Part shown: one piece after another, positions 29,142-37,249 of the stretch
Position numbering within the stretch: the first letter of the stretch is position 1
Layout of the letters: every line of letters begins with the position of its first letter
NCBI GenBank assembly: GCA_023431345.1
Contig: JAEYWK010000092.1
Location: 69,524 to 133,523 of the forward strand
Length of the DNA stretch: 64,000 nucleotides
Reading direction: 5' to 3'
From: Pseudomonadota bacterium
Lineage (GTDB): Bacteria > Myxococcota_A > Polyangia > Polyangiales > Polyangiaceae
Notes under the pieces: model-generated
Databases searched by the model: none
What the model saw: only the letters and a program-made list of their open reading frames with translations
Told to the model about the DNA's origin: nothing
Program-made: the position numbers and the translations under genes

Positions 29142-29534
29142 ATGTCCGAAGTTTCTACGTACGCCACTGGTAAGCGCAAGACCGCCGTTGCCCGCGTCTG
29201 GATCAGCCCCGGCACCGGCAAGATGATCGTGAACGGCGCCGAGGCCGATCACTACTTCGAGCGCGAGACCTCGCGCATGATCGCGCGCCAGTCGCTCGAG
29301 ATCCTCGAAGTGCTCGAGAAGTACGACGTGAAGGCGACCGTCGCCGGCGGCGGCCACAGCGCCCAGGCCGAAGCCATGCGTCACGGCATCGCTCGCGCGC
29401 TGATCGCGGAGACGCCCGATCGCCGCATCACGCTCAAGCGTGCCGGCTACCTCACGCGCGACGACCGCAAGAAGGAGCGCAAGAAGTACGGTCAGGCAGG
29501 CGCCCGCAAGCGCTTCCAGTACTCCAAGCGCTGA
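29142..29534 (+). CDS. rpsI: Ribosomal protein S9 (uS9)
   Basis: A 130-aa 30S subunit protein with the family pattern: A-T-G-K-R-K-T-A-V-A-R-V near the start, the G-G-G-H-S-A-Q-A-E-A segment, and the basic C-terminus ending K-K-Y-G-Q-A-G-A-R-K-R-F-Q-Y-S-K-R, which reaches the P-site tRNA. It forms an operon with rplM and is followed by a long hairpin. Confidence 0.97.
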   Translation: MSEVSTYATGKRKTAVARVWISPGTGKMIVNGAEADHYFERETSRMIARQSLEILEVLEKYDVKATVAGGGHSAQAEAMRHGIARALIAETPDRRITLKRAGYLTRDDRKKERKKYGQAGARKRFQYSKR

Positions 29535-29568
29535 CACGGCTCTTCACCCTTCGTGGTGGAGCTGGAAC

Positions 29569-29624
29569 GAGGCCGGCAAGCGGCTGAGCGTGGTCCTCCC
29601 AGGACGCTCAGCCCTGCCGGCCTC
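29569..29624. terminator. Large bidirectional hairpin after rpsI
   Basis: The outer stem is 10 bp, GAGGCCGGCA (29569-29578) with TGCCGGCCTC (29615-29624). The inner stem is 9 bp, GCTGAGCGT with ACGCTCAGC. It sits between convergent genes, 34 nt after rpsI and 14 nt from the end of the amidohydrolase gene, so it can serve both. Confidence 0.75.
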
Positions 29625-29638
29625 TCGCTATTTGGTAG

Positions 29639-32098
29639 CTACGGATCGAGCTCGAGGTCGAGGTCGCTGGGCGAAGCGGGCCATAGCTTGTAGTTGCCGA
29701 AGCTGAAGCCGAAAATGCCTTGAATCGAACGAAATTCTTGGCCTTCGGGGTAGGTGTTGTCCAGCTCGGGCCACAAAGCGTCGTCGAGGCGTAGGCCGCC
29801 CGTGAGCAGAGTCTCATCGTAGTCTCTCGGGGCGTCGGCGTTCGACGCCGTCACCGCCAGGCCGCCGAGGCGCACGCGCATCGACGACCACCGCTCAGGT
29901 CCATCGAGCAGCTCCTCGAGCGTGAGGGAGAGCGCGGGATATTCGCCCACGACGCGACGCTTCACGACGCGAGGCTCCGTGAGCTGGTCATTGCCTTGGA
30001 AATGCTCGAGGTAGCCGCGCAGCACGACGGCTTCGCCGAGCGTGACAGCGGGCGGCGTCGTTTGCGTGTAGGCGAAGATTCCCGAGTGCGGAGCGCGATC
30101 CCCATCCTCGATGTAGAGCCCCTTCGAGCCGTCGACGCGCAAGGCCGTGACCCGCACGTCAGTGAGCGTCACCGCGAAGTGGGGCGGACGGGGCGCGCCG
30201 GGCCCCCGCAGCTCCGCGATGCGCCGCGGGCACGGCGTCAAGCCGGGGTTCTCGACCGGACATGGGTCGCAAGCGTCGCCGATGCGATCGGCGTCGCTGT
30301 CCGCTTGCGCGGGGTCGGGGATGCGGGGGCAAACGTCGTGCACGTCGGGCACGCCATCGCGATCCGCGTCAGCTTCGTCCCACGCAGGTGGAGCCGCAGG
30401 CGGCGGGCACTCGCGCTCTCCGGCTGGGCATTCTCGCGCCACGCGCGCCTCACAGCGCGGCTCATCCGGCGGCGCGCCGCAGGAGAACAGCGGGTAGACG
30501 GCCTCGCCCGCCGCCTGAATGCGCGCCAAGCTCGAGCCGGTTTCGAGGGCGCACACGCGCTTGGCCTCTCCGCATACGAACAGCTCTTCGCATGCTTCAC
30601 CGGCCTCGAACGCTGCGATCAGCGCCGCGTCGCCCACGAGCGGCTGCCCCTGGCGAAGCACGAGCCGCACGTCAGGCGCGCCGGCGCGAGCCACGCTGCC
30701 ATAAGCATCGCCGTCATCGGACCGTCGAAACACGGCGACGTCGCCCACCAGTCCGGGCGCCAGCGCGCCCAGCCGTCCCTCGACGCCCAGCGCCCAAGCG
30801 GCGTTCTCGGTGACCATGCGCCAAAGCTGGTAGGTGTCGAAGTAGCCGCCGAGCACCTGCGCGTCGTACTCCTCGACGCAGGCCAGCTCGCGCAGCAAGC
30901 TCATCGAACCGCTGGCGAGCCAGTCCGTCCCGACCGCGACGCGCACACCCAAGCTCGAGAGTAGCGCGACCGGCGCGGTGCTGCCGTAGAGATCGAGGTT
31001 CGAGCGAGGCGACCAGACGACGCTCGCGCCCCGCTCCGCGAGCCGCTCGGCGTCGCGGCGCGTGAGCGCCATGGCGTGCACGATGGCGCTGTTTCTCCCC
31101 AAGAGGTTCAGCTCGCCGAGCGCGCAGCGCAGCTCGTCGCTGGCGCGCGAGCTCGTCCCCTCGCCCACGTGCGCCACGTAGGCGCGCGCGCGTGACGTGC
31201 TCTCGCGGGTGTCGGGCGTCGCCCCGAATGCGCAGTCGGCGGGCGCGGCCGCGCGCTGCGAGTCGTCGAGGGGGAACGTCTCGGCGCGAATCTCGCCCGC
31301 CCACAGGTCTTCACTCAGGCCCGCCACGTCGAGGTTACGGAGCAGGCCGCGCTTGCCGCCCGCGCCGACGATCGACGTCGCGCCGCCGAGCACCATGCGC
31401 AGCTCCTGCGCGAGGATTTCAGCCGCAGACGCGCCGCCTTCGAACGGCAGCGCGGCGTGGCCGTTTTCGCCCAATCGCCAATCACTCCGGTGCTCGTAGA
31501 GCTCGCCTGGGTGCGGGAGAGGCGCCGTGCCCGCGTAGCCCAAGTGATCGTGGAGGTTGATCAGCCCCGGGGATATCACGCTGTCAGGGCAGTCGATGAC
31601 CAACTTTTCGCCGGCGTCGCCGCAGTCGCATGCGGCGCAGCGCACGTTACCTTCCGCGTCCAAATCGAGGACGCCGCGCGCAAGCACGGCCACGGGCGTG
31701 AGCAGCGTCCCCAGCAAACGCACGCCTTTCGACGAGTCTCCGCGCGTCTCGCAGGCCCGAGGCGCGCGGCTGTCGGCGCACGTGAGCGTCGACGGACGCG
31801 GCCTGTCGGCAGCGTTGGTAGGCGCGGCTCCTGCTGCCGCGGCATCACCGCTTTCGCGTTCTTCGCGGAGCTCGCCGCCGGCACCGCCGCTGTCCGCATT
31901 GGAGTTGCCGCCCGCGTCTGCTTCCGTCTCCGTTTGCCCCAGCGCTGGACTGCCCGCAGCGCTCTCGCTGGGGGCGAGTGAGCGCACGCGGCAGCCCACG
32001 AGCGCAGCCAGCGCCAGCACTACGCCGAGGAGGCGGCCCGCGAGCCGCGCGCGGCTCACTCGCAAGCGCCGCGCGCGCGCGCTAGAAGCGATCGGCAT
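29639..32098 (-). CDS. Amidohydrolase-family lipoprotein with thrombospondin type-3 repeats
   Basis: An 819-aa lipoprotein (lipobox LVGC) with a ~60-residue low-complexity linker. A metal-dependent amidohydrolase domain follows (H-D-H in LINLHDHLG, an H in VHAMAL, and D in VGTDWLASGS). Calcium-binding thrombospondin type-3-like repeats come next (D-A-D-R-D-G-V-P-D and D-S-D-A-D-R-I-G-D-A), then a C-terminal ~190-residue domain that looks like an OB/beta domain. Fusion of a normally cytoplasmic enzyme class to a lipoprotein anchor and Ca-binding repeats suggests a cell-surface hydrolase; the substrate is unknown. The ATG at 32098 overlaps the start codon of the divergent uppP in a shared CATG. 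Confidence 0.85.
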   Translation of the reverse strand: MPIASSARARRLRVSRARLAGRLLGVVLALAALVGCRVRSLAPSESAAGSPALGQTETEADAGGNSNADSGGAGGELREERESGDAAAAGAAPTNAADRPRPSTLTCADSRAPRACETRGDSSKGVRLLGTLLTPVAVLARGVLDLDAEGNVRCAACDCGDAGEKLVIDCPDSVISPGLINLHDHLGYAGTAPLPHPGELYEHRSDWRLGENGHAALPFEGGASAAEILAQELRMVLGGATSIVGAGGKRGLLRNLDVAGLSEDLWAGEIRAETFPLDDSQRAAAPADCAFGATPDTRESTSRARAYVAHVGEGTSSRASDELRCALGELNLLGRNSAIVHAMALTRRDAERLAERGASVVWSPRSNLDLYGSTAPVALLSSLGVRVAVGTDWLASGSMSLLRELACVEEYDAQVLGGYFDTYQLWRMVTENAAWALGVEGRLGALAPGLVGDVAVFRRSDDGDAYGSVARAGAPDVRLVLRQGQPLVGDAALIAAFEAGEACEELFVCGEAKRVCALETGSSLARIQAAGEAVYPLFSCGAPPDEPRCEARVARECPAGERECPPPAAPPAWDEADADRDGVPDVHDVCPRIPDPAQADSDADRIGDACDPCPVENPGLTPCPRRIAELRGPGAPRPPHFAVTLTDVRVTALRVDGSKGLYIEDGDRAPHSGIFAYTQTTPPAVTLGEAVVLRGYLEHFQGNDQLTEPRVVKRRVVGEYPALSLTLEELLDGPERWSSMRVRLGGLAVTASNADAPRDYDETLLTGGLRLDDALWPELDNTYPEGQEFRSIQGIFGFSFGNYKLWPASPSDLDLELDP

Positions 32099-32912
32099 GC
32101 AGCCGCCGGTCTGGGAGAGCGTCATTTTGGGCGCCATTCAGGGCCTCACCGAGTTCCTTCCCATCTCGAGCGACGGACATTTGGCCCTGGCCCAGGTGCT
32201 CTTCGACTTTTCGTCGAAGGGCCTGGCGTTCAACGTGATGCTGCACGTGGGCACGCTGCTGTCGACGGTGGTGATGCTCTGGCCACGCGTGAAAGCGACG
32301 CTGAGCAGCGGCTTGGCCGCCTGCGTGCGGCCCTCGCTGCTGAGCACGGAGCCAGGCGCACGCGACGCGCTGGTGGTCGTGCTGGCCAGCGTCCCCACCG
32401 CGGCGCTCGGGCTCACGCTGCGCGAGGCGGTGGCGCGCTGGACTGGGTCGCCGCTAGCGATCGGCCTCGGCTTCCTGGGCACGAGCGCGATCCTGCTCGT
32501 CTCGCGCTCCGCGCGAGCAGGGCGCCTCGAGCAGCCGTCGGTGCTGGGCGCCTTGCTCCTCGGCCTCGTGCAAGGGCTCGCAGTACTGCCTGGCCTGTCG
32601 CGCAGCGCGCTCACCATCACGCTGGCGCTGTTCTTGGGCGTCCGCCGCGAGCGCGCGTTCGAGCTATCGATGCTCATGTCGCTGCCGGCCGTGCTCGGCG
32701 CGACCTTGCTCGAAGCACCGAAGGCGTTGAGAGAAGACGGCGCGCTCACCACGGCCGTCGTCGGCTCGCTGGTCGCGTTCCTGATCGGGTGCTTGTCGGT
32801 GGGGCTGCTGCGGCGCATCGTGGTTGCGGGGGCCTTCTCGTGGTTCGCGGCTTGGGTCGTGCCGGTCGCGCTGGCGACGCTGGCGCTGTCGCAAGCCTGG
32901 CCGCACCCCTGA
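32097..32912 (+). CDS. uppP: Undecaprenyl-diphosphate phosphatase
   Basis: A 271-aa inner-membrane enzyme with about eight hydrophobic helices. It recycles undecaprenyl pyrophosphate for peptidoglycan and other envelope polymers. The two motifs are A-I-Q-G-L-T-E-F-L-P-I-S-S-D-G-H-L near residue 14 and the P-G-L-S-R-S loop near 169. The first usually ends SSTGHL or SSSGHL; here an Asp replaces Thr/Ser. The ATG at 32097 shares bases with the start codon of the divergent lipoprotein. manC follows 81 nt later. Confidence 0.93.
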   Translation: MQPPVWESVILGAIQGLTEFLPISSDGHLALAQVLFDFSSKGLAFNVMLHVGTLLSTVVMLWPRVKATLSSGLAACVRPSLLSTEPGARDALVVVLASVPTAALGLTLREAVARWTGSPLAIGLGFLGTSAILLVSRSARAGRLEQPSVLGALLLGLVQGLAVLPGLSRSALTITLALFLGVRRERAFELSMLMSLPAVLGATLLEAPKALREDGALTTAVVGSLVAFLIGCLSVGLLRRIVVAGAFSWFAAWVVPVALATLALSQAWPHP

Positions 32913-32993
32913 CGCGAGCGCCCGTACCCCTGCTTTTCGGCCGCGCACGCCGCCAGTTGCGCGCCAAATTGCTCCGATTAAGCTGCGCGCACG

Positions 32994-34079
32994 ATGACCC
33001 ACGTCTTTACCCTCGTGCTCGCCGGTGGCAGCGGCACTCGCTTCTGGCCCGCCTCTCGCAAGCACCGCCCGAAGCAGGTGCTGGGCATGGGCCCCGATAC
33101 GAGCCTGCCGCTGATCGGGCACACCCTGCGCCGCGTCGCGCCGCTCTGTCCGCCCGCGAACATGATCGTCGCGACGGGCGAGGCGCTCGTGGGCGTGACG
33201 CGCGAGGCGCTGCCCGAGCTCGGCTCCGACTCGTTCATCGCCGAGCCCATCGCCAAGAACACGGCGCCGTGCATCGCGTGGGGCGCGCAGCTCATCGCGC
33301 GCCGCGATCCAGAGGCGGTGGTGATGGTGCTACCGAGCGATCACCACATCGCCGACGAGCCGGAGTTCTTGCGAGTGCTGGCGCGAGCGCTCGACAGCGC
33401 GGCGCGCGGCACCATCACCACCGTGGGCATCCAGCCGACGCGGCCGGAGACGGGCTACGGCTACATTCAGGCCGAGCAGGAGCGAGCGCCGGGCGTGTTG
33501 CTCGTCGACCGCTTCGTCGAAAAGCCCAACCTCGAGCTCGCCAAAACTTACGTGGAGAGCGGCAAGCACTACTGGAACAGCGGCATGTTCTTCTTCCGCG
33601 CCGTCGACATGCTGCGCGCCGTCGAAGAGCACCTGCCGGAGGTGCACCGCGGCTTGCAGCTGATCGAGCAGGCGACGGGTAAGGGCGAGGAGGCGGAGCG
33701 CGAGGCGACGCGGCGCGCCTTCGAGAGCATGCCCTCGATCAGCGTCGATCACGGCATCATGGAGAAGGTGAAAGAGCTCGCGGTGGTGCCAGGCTCGTTC
33801 GGTTGGAGCGATTTGGGCAGCTGGCACACGGTTTGGGAGCTCGGCCGGCGCGACTCGCGCGACAACGTCGGCCCCGCCGACTCGTTGTTCATCGACGCGC
33901 ACCGCAATTTGATCGAAGACCTGCGCAGCCGAAAGCAGCCGCGCACCGTGGCGATGCTCGGCGTCAGTGATCTGTGCGTCGTCGAGACGGACGACGCCGT
34001 CTTGATCATGCCGCGCGAGCGCGCCCAAGACGTGCGGCTCATCGTCGACGAGCTGGCGCGCCGCGGGGGGCCCGTCTGA
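32994..34079 (+). CDS. manC: Mannose-1-phosphate guanylyltransferase
   Basis: A 361-aa nucleotidyltransferase that makes GDP-mannose from mannose 1-phosphate and GTP, for polysaccharide synthesis. It has LAGGSGTRFWPASRKHRPKQ at the N-terminus, then I-A-E-P-I-A-K-N-T-A-P, F-V-E-K-P and NSGMFFF. The ManA-like isomerase domain found in bifunctional ManC/AlgA is absent. The stop codon is overlapped by the proposed start of the next lipoprotein gene. Confidence 0.93.
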   Translation: MTHVFTLVLAGGSGTRFWPASRKHRPKQVLGMGPDTSLPLIGHTLRRVAPLCPPANMIVATGEALVGVTREALPELGSDSFIAEPIAKNTAPCIAWGAQLIARRDPEAVVMVLPSDHHIADEPEFLRVLARALDSAARGTITTVGIQPTRPETGYGYIQAEQERAPGVLLVDRFVEKPNLELAKTYVESGKHYWNSGMFFFRAVDMLRAVEEHLPEVHRGLQLIEQATGKGEEAEREATRRAFESMPSISVDHGIMEKVKELAVVPGSFGWSDLGSWHTVWELGRRDSRDNVGPADSLFIDAHRNLIEDLRSRKQPRTVAMLGVSDLCVVETDDAVLIMPRERAQDVRLIVDELARRGGPV

Positions 34080-34537
34080 GGGCGGGCGCGCTGGCCTTCG
34101 CGGGCTTGCTCGCGCTCGGGTGCGCCAAGTTTCAAACTGCGCGCGAGTGCGGCAGCTTCGTGTCCGCCATCGAGAGCTGGAAGGGCGAGTCGGCCAAGCC
34201 AGTCGCTTCGGCGCAGCCAGCCGCTTCGGCGCAGCCAGCCGCTTCGGCGCAGCCGGTCGCGTCCGCCGCCGCTTCGGCCGAGTCGCGACGCCTGGCCGAG
34301 CGCTACGACTCGCTCGCCAAGCGCATCGACGAGCTGCACCTCACTTCGCCCGAGCTGTTGCCGCGCGCGGCGCGCTACCAGAAGCTGTCCCGCGAGGCGG
34401 CCGCGGCCCTGCGCGATGTCGCGGCCGCCGTCGAGCAGGGCGACGCGGAGGGGGCGCGGCAGCGCCGCGTGCAGTTCGACGACATCGCGCGCGGCGAAGC
34501 TCCCCTCGTCGCCGACATCAACTCCTTGTGTCGTTGA
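34076..34537 (+). CDS. Small repeat-containing lipoprotein (possible CTG start)
   Basis: A 153-aa predicted lipoprotein of unknown function. The frame gives R-A-G-A-L-A-F-A-G-L-L-A-L-G-C, an ideal short lipoprotein signal, if translation starts at a CTG at 34076 that overlaps the manC stop (CTGA). No ATG, GTG or TTG fits that position. After the Cys come three to four Pro-Ala-Ala-Ser-Ala-Gln repeats coded by an 18-bp tandem repeat, then a charged helical region that may be a coiled coil. It is probably translationally coupled to manC. Confidence 0.6.
   Translation: MRAGALAFAGLLALGCAKFQTARECGSFVSAIESWKGESAKPVASAQPAASAQPAASAQPVASAAASAESRRLAERYDSLAKRIDELHLTSPELLPRAARYQKLSREAAAALRDVAAAVEQGDAEGARQRRVQFDDIARGEAPLVADINSLCR
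34198..34260 (+). repeat. 18-bp tandem repeat in small lipoprotein
   Basis: About three tandem copies of a CAGCCAGCCGCTTCGGCG-like unit encode Pro-Ala-Ala-Ser-Ala-Gln. The flanking copies are slightly diverged. The unit is in frame. Confidence 0.75.
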
Positions 34538-34549
34538 GCCGCGGGCTCA
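34535..34549. terminator. Shared hairpin spanning two convergent stop codons
   Basis: A 6-bp stem TGAGCC / GGCTCA with a GCG loop. The first three bases are the stop of the small lipoprotein, and the last three, read on the minus strand, are the stop of uvrB. It may act as a compact bidirectional terminator. Confidence 0.45.
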
Positions 34550-36676
34550 GCGGCGCCGACCGCCGCTGCCAGCCTTGCTCCTGCGCGCGGCCGGGCGCCG
34601 CTCCGAAGCCGGCGGCGCGCTCGGCGCGACCACCGGCTCGCCGCCGTTCAACGCCTGCAGCTTCTTGATCTCGTCTCGCAGGCGCGCCGCCGTTTCGAAT
34701 TGCAGGTTCTCCGCCGCCGCGAACATCTCCTGGCGCAGCTCGAGCAGACGCTCTGCGATGTCTTGGGGCGCCGGCGCTGCCCCTGCCGCCGCGCCGCGCT
34801 CGGGGCGCTTCCTGTCGCCCGGCGCTGCCGACTTGCCGCCGTGCCCCTTCGGGACGGCGTAGTAGTCGTTCTGACCGCCAGCGGGGCTAAGCTCCATGAT
34901 CGCGCGCTTCACGGTGGCGGGCGTGATGCCGTGCTTCTCGTTGTACTCGTGCTGCAGCTTGCGCCGGCGCTCCGTCTCGCCGATCGCCACCTTCATCGCG
35001 TCGGTGATACGATCTGCGTACATGTAAACCTGGCCATTGGCGTTGCGCGCGGCGCGGCCGATCGTTTGAATCAGCGAGCGGGGGCTGCGCAGAAAGCCCT
35101 CCTTGTCGGCGTCCAGGATGGCGACCAGGCTCACCTCCGGCAGGTCCAAGCCTTCACGCAGGAGGTTGATGCCGACCAAGACATCGAACTCTCCCGCGCG
35201 CAGATCGCGCAAGATTTCCACGCGCTCCATGGTGTCGATGTCGGAGTGCAGGTAGCGCACGCGCACCCCGAGCTCGGTGTAGTAGTCGGTGAGCTCTTCC
35301 GCCATGCGCTTGGTGAGGGTCGTCACCAGCACGCGCTCGTCACGCTTCACGCGCTCGCGGATCTCGGCCAACAGATCATCGACCTGCCCGCCCACCGGGC
35401 GCACGAAGATCTCCGGATCGAGCAAGCCCGTGGGTCGGATCAGCTGCTCGACGATGACGCCGTCGGACTTCTTCAGCTCGTACTCGCCGGGCGTGGCCGA
35501 GACGAACACGGTGCGCTGCATGTGCTGCTCGAACTCTTCGAACTTGAGCGGGCGGTTGTCGAGCGCGCTCGGCAGCCGGAACCCGTACTCCACGAGCGTC
35601 TCTTTGCGCGAGCGATCGCCGCGGTACATGGCCGACACCTGGGGCACCGTTTGGTGCGACTCGTCCATCACCAGCAAGAAATCCTTTGGGAAGTAGTCGA
35701 TCAGCGTGGGCGGAGGATCTCCCGGTTTGCGTTGCGACAGGTGGCGCGAGTAGTTCTCGATGCCCTGCACGAAGCCCATCTGCTCGAGCATTTCGAGGTC
35801 GTACATCGTGCGCTGCTGAATGCGCTGCTTCTCGAGGAATCGCCCCTCGCGATCGTAAACCTCGAGTCGCTCTTTGAGCTCCTCGCGGATACCGGTGATG
35901 GCGCGATCGAGCTGCTGGCGCGGCGTCACGTAGTGGGAACCCGGGAAAATCGAGTAGCGATCCAGAGAGCCGAGCACTTTGCCGCGCAGCGGGTCGACCT
36001 CGTGGATGCCGTCGACCTCATCGCCGAAAAACTCCACGCGAATGGCGCGAGCCTCCTCGTACACCGGAAAAATTTCCACGACGTCGCCGCGCACGCGGAA
36101 GGTGCCGCGGTGAAAATCGGTATCGTTGCGCTCGTACTGGATGTCGACGAGCATGCGCAGCAGGTTGTCGCGCCGCAGCTCTTCGCCCTTCACGATGTTG
36201 ATCAGCAAGCCGCTGTACGTCTCGGCGGAGCCGATACCGTAAATGCAGCTCACGCTGGCGATGATGATCACGTCCGGCCGGCTCAAGAGCGACATCGTCG
36301 CCGCGTGTCGCATGCGGTCGATCTGATCGTTGATGATCGCGTCCTTCTCGATGAAGGTGTCGGTCGTCGGGATGTAGGCTTCGGGCTGGTAATAGTCGTA
36401 GTAGCTGACGAAGAACGCGACGGCGTTCTCGGGGAACAAGTCGCGCATCTCGGCGTACAGCTGCGCCGCGAGCGTCTTGTTCGGCGCCATGATCAAAGTC
36501 GGCTTTTGCAGCCGCTGGATCAGGTTGGCGACCGTGAAGGTCTTGCCGCTGCCGGTGATGCCGAGCAGCGTCTGGTACTGGGCCCCCGCTTCGAAGCTCT
36601 TGACCAGGCTCTCGATGGCCGCTGGCTGGTCACCTTTCGGAGTAAACTCGCTCCGTAGCTTGAAACCGAGGCTCAT
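34547..36676 (-). CDS. uvrB: Excinuclease ABC subunit B
   Basis: A 709-aa nucleotide-excision-repair helicase that loads damaged DNA for UvrC cutting. Walker A is G-I-T-G-S-G-K-T near residue 40, the beta-hairpin region Y-Y-D-Y-Y-Q-P-E-A-Y near 92, D-E-S-H in LLVMDESHQT, and helicase motif VI in QTIGRAARN. A UvrC-interacting UVR helix pair lies near residues 635-670, then a basic low-complexity tail. The start ATG at 36676 matches the conserved N-terminus. A plus-strand ORF of similar length opposite it is a codon-bias shadow. Confidence 0.96.
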   Translation of the reverse strand: MSLGFKLRSEFTPKGDQPAAIESLVKSFEAGAQYQTLLGITGSGKTFTVANLIQRLQKPTLIMAPNKTLAAQLYAEMRDLFPENAVAFFVSYYDYYQPEAYIPTTDTFIEKDAIINDQIDRMRHAATMSLLSRPDVIIIASVSCIYGIGSAETYSGLLINIVKGEELRRDNLLRMLVDIQYERNDTDFHRGTFRVRGDVVEIFPVYEEARAIRVEFFGDEVDGIHEVDPLRGKVLGSLDRYSIFPGSHYVTPRQQLDRAITGIREELKERLEVYDREGRFLEKQRIQQRTMYDLEMLEQMGFVQGIENYSRHLSQRKPGDPPPTLIDYFPKDFLLVMDESHQTVPQVSAMYRGDRSRKETLVEYGFRLPSALDNRPLKFEEFEQHMQRTVFVSATPGEYELKKSDGVIVEQLIRPTGLLDPEIFVRPVGGQVDDLLAEIRERVKRDERVLVTTLTKRMAEELTDYYTELGVRVRYLHSDIDTMERVEILRDLRAGEFDVLVGINLLREGLDLPEVSLVAILDADKEGFLRSPRSLIQTIGRAARNANGQVYMYADRITDAMKVAIGETERRRKLQHEYNEKHGITPATVKRAIMELSPAGGQNDYYAVPKGHGGKSAAPGDRKRPERGAAAGAAPAPQDIAERLLELRQEMFAAAENLQFETAARLRDEIKKLQALNGGEPVVAPSAPPASERRPAARRSKAGSGGRRR

Positions 36677-37249
36677 GGATCTCGCAAGCGTTAGCCGGAC
36701 CTGCGGCTGACGCAAGCCTCCCGGCGCGCCGCTCCTGACAAGGGAGTGTCAGCGAAGCAGCTTGACGGGGAAACGCAGGGAGAAAAGGCGCACGCAAGCA
36801 GCGACGACTTTCGGGCGCTTGCGTCAGAGGGTCACGCGCGCGAGCGAGAACGCGAGTGGGAGCGCAGCAGGTGAGGGCGCCTCCCTGAATGGGAAGGGAC
36901 GGCTCGCGCGTGCCCATGGCCGACGGGTCCGTGAGTCGTCGTGGGGCTCGTGTTGGGGAGGCCGAGGCCGGTCGCGCGGGCAGCGTTCGACTGATCAACC
37001 TTTTGAGGCATTCCCGCTGAGCGAAATAGTGATCACCAGGCGGAGCCCCGCGACACCGAAAATTCGCCGCGTTTACCAGGCCTCCACAAAAAAATTTCGT
37101 CAACGTGGTGCGATTGGAGTCACTAACCAGGGGCGCGGATGCGTTGACTACCGAACCCAGAGCCGGACGGAGCCCTCCGTGTGCGCTCGAAGCGTTCGCT
37201 GCTCGTCGTGACGCTCCTCGAGATTGCTTTGGAATTCGGAGGTTCGTTC
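36677..37249. other. Intergenic region between uvrB and the GH54 gene
   Basis: About 570 bases between divergent genes with no credible coding sequence; the overlapping reading frames are short and arginine-rich. The uvrB promoter and the promoter of the downstream lipoprotein gene should lie here. An A-rich run (ACAAAAAAATTT, about 37086-37097) stands out. GGAGG at 37238-37242 is the ribosome-binding site of the next gene. I see no riboswitch that I recognise. Confidence 0.5.

Noticed and set aside
34700..36658. 652-codon plus-strand open frame opposite uvrB
   Set aside because: UvrB motifs are fully intact on the other strand, so this frame is a shadow.
36677..37249. Possible riboswitch in the leader of the GH54 gene
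   Set aside because: No conserved core of a riboswitch class known to me was found; only an A-rich run and a good ribosome-binding site.
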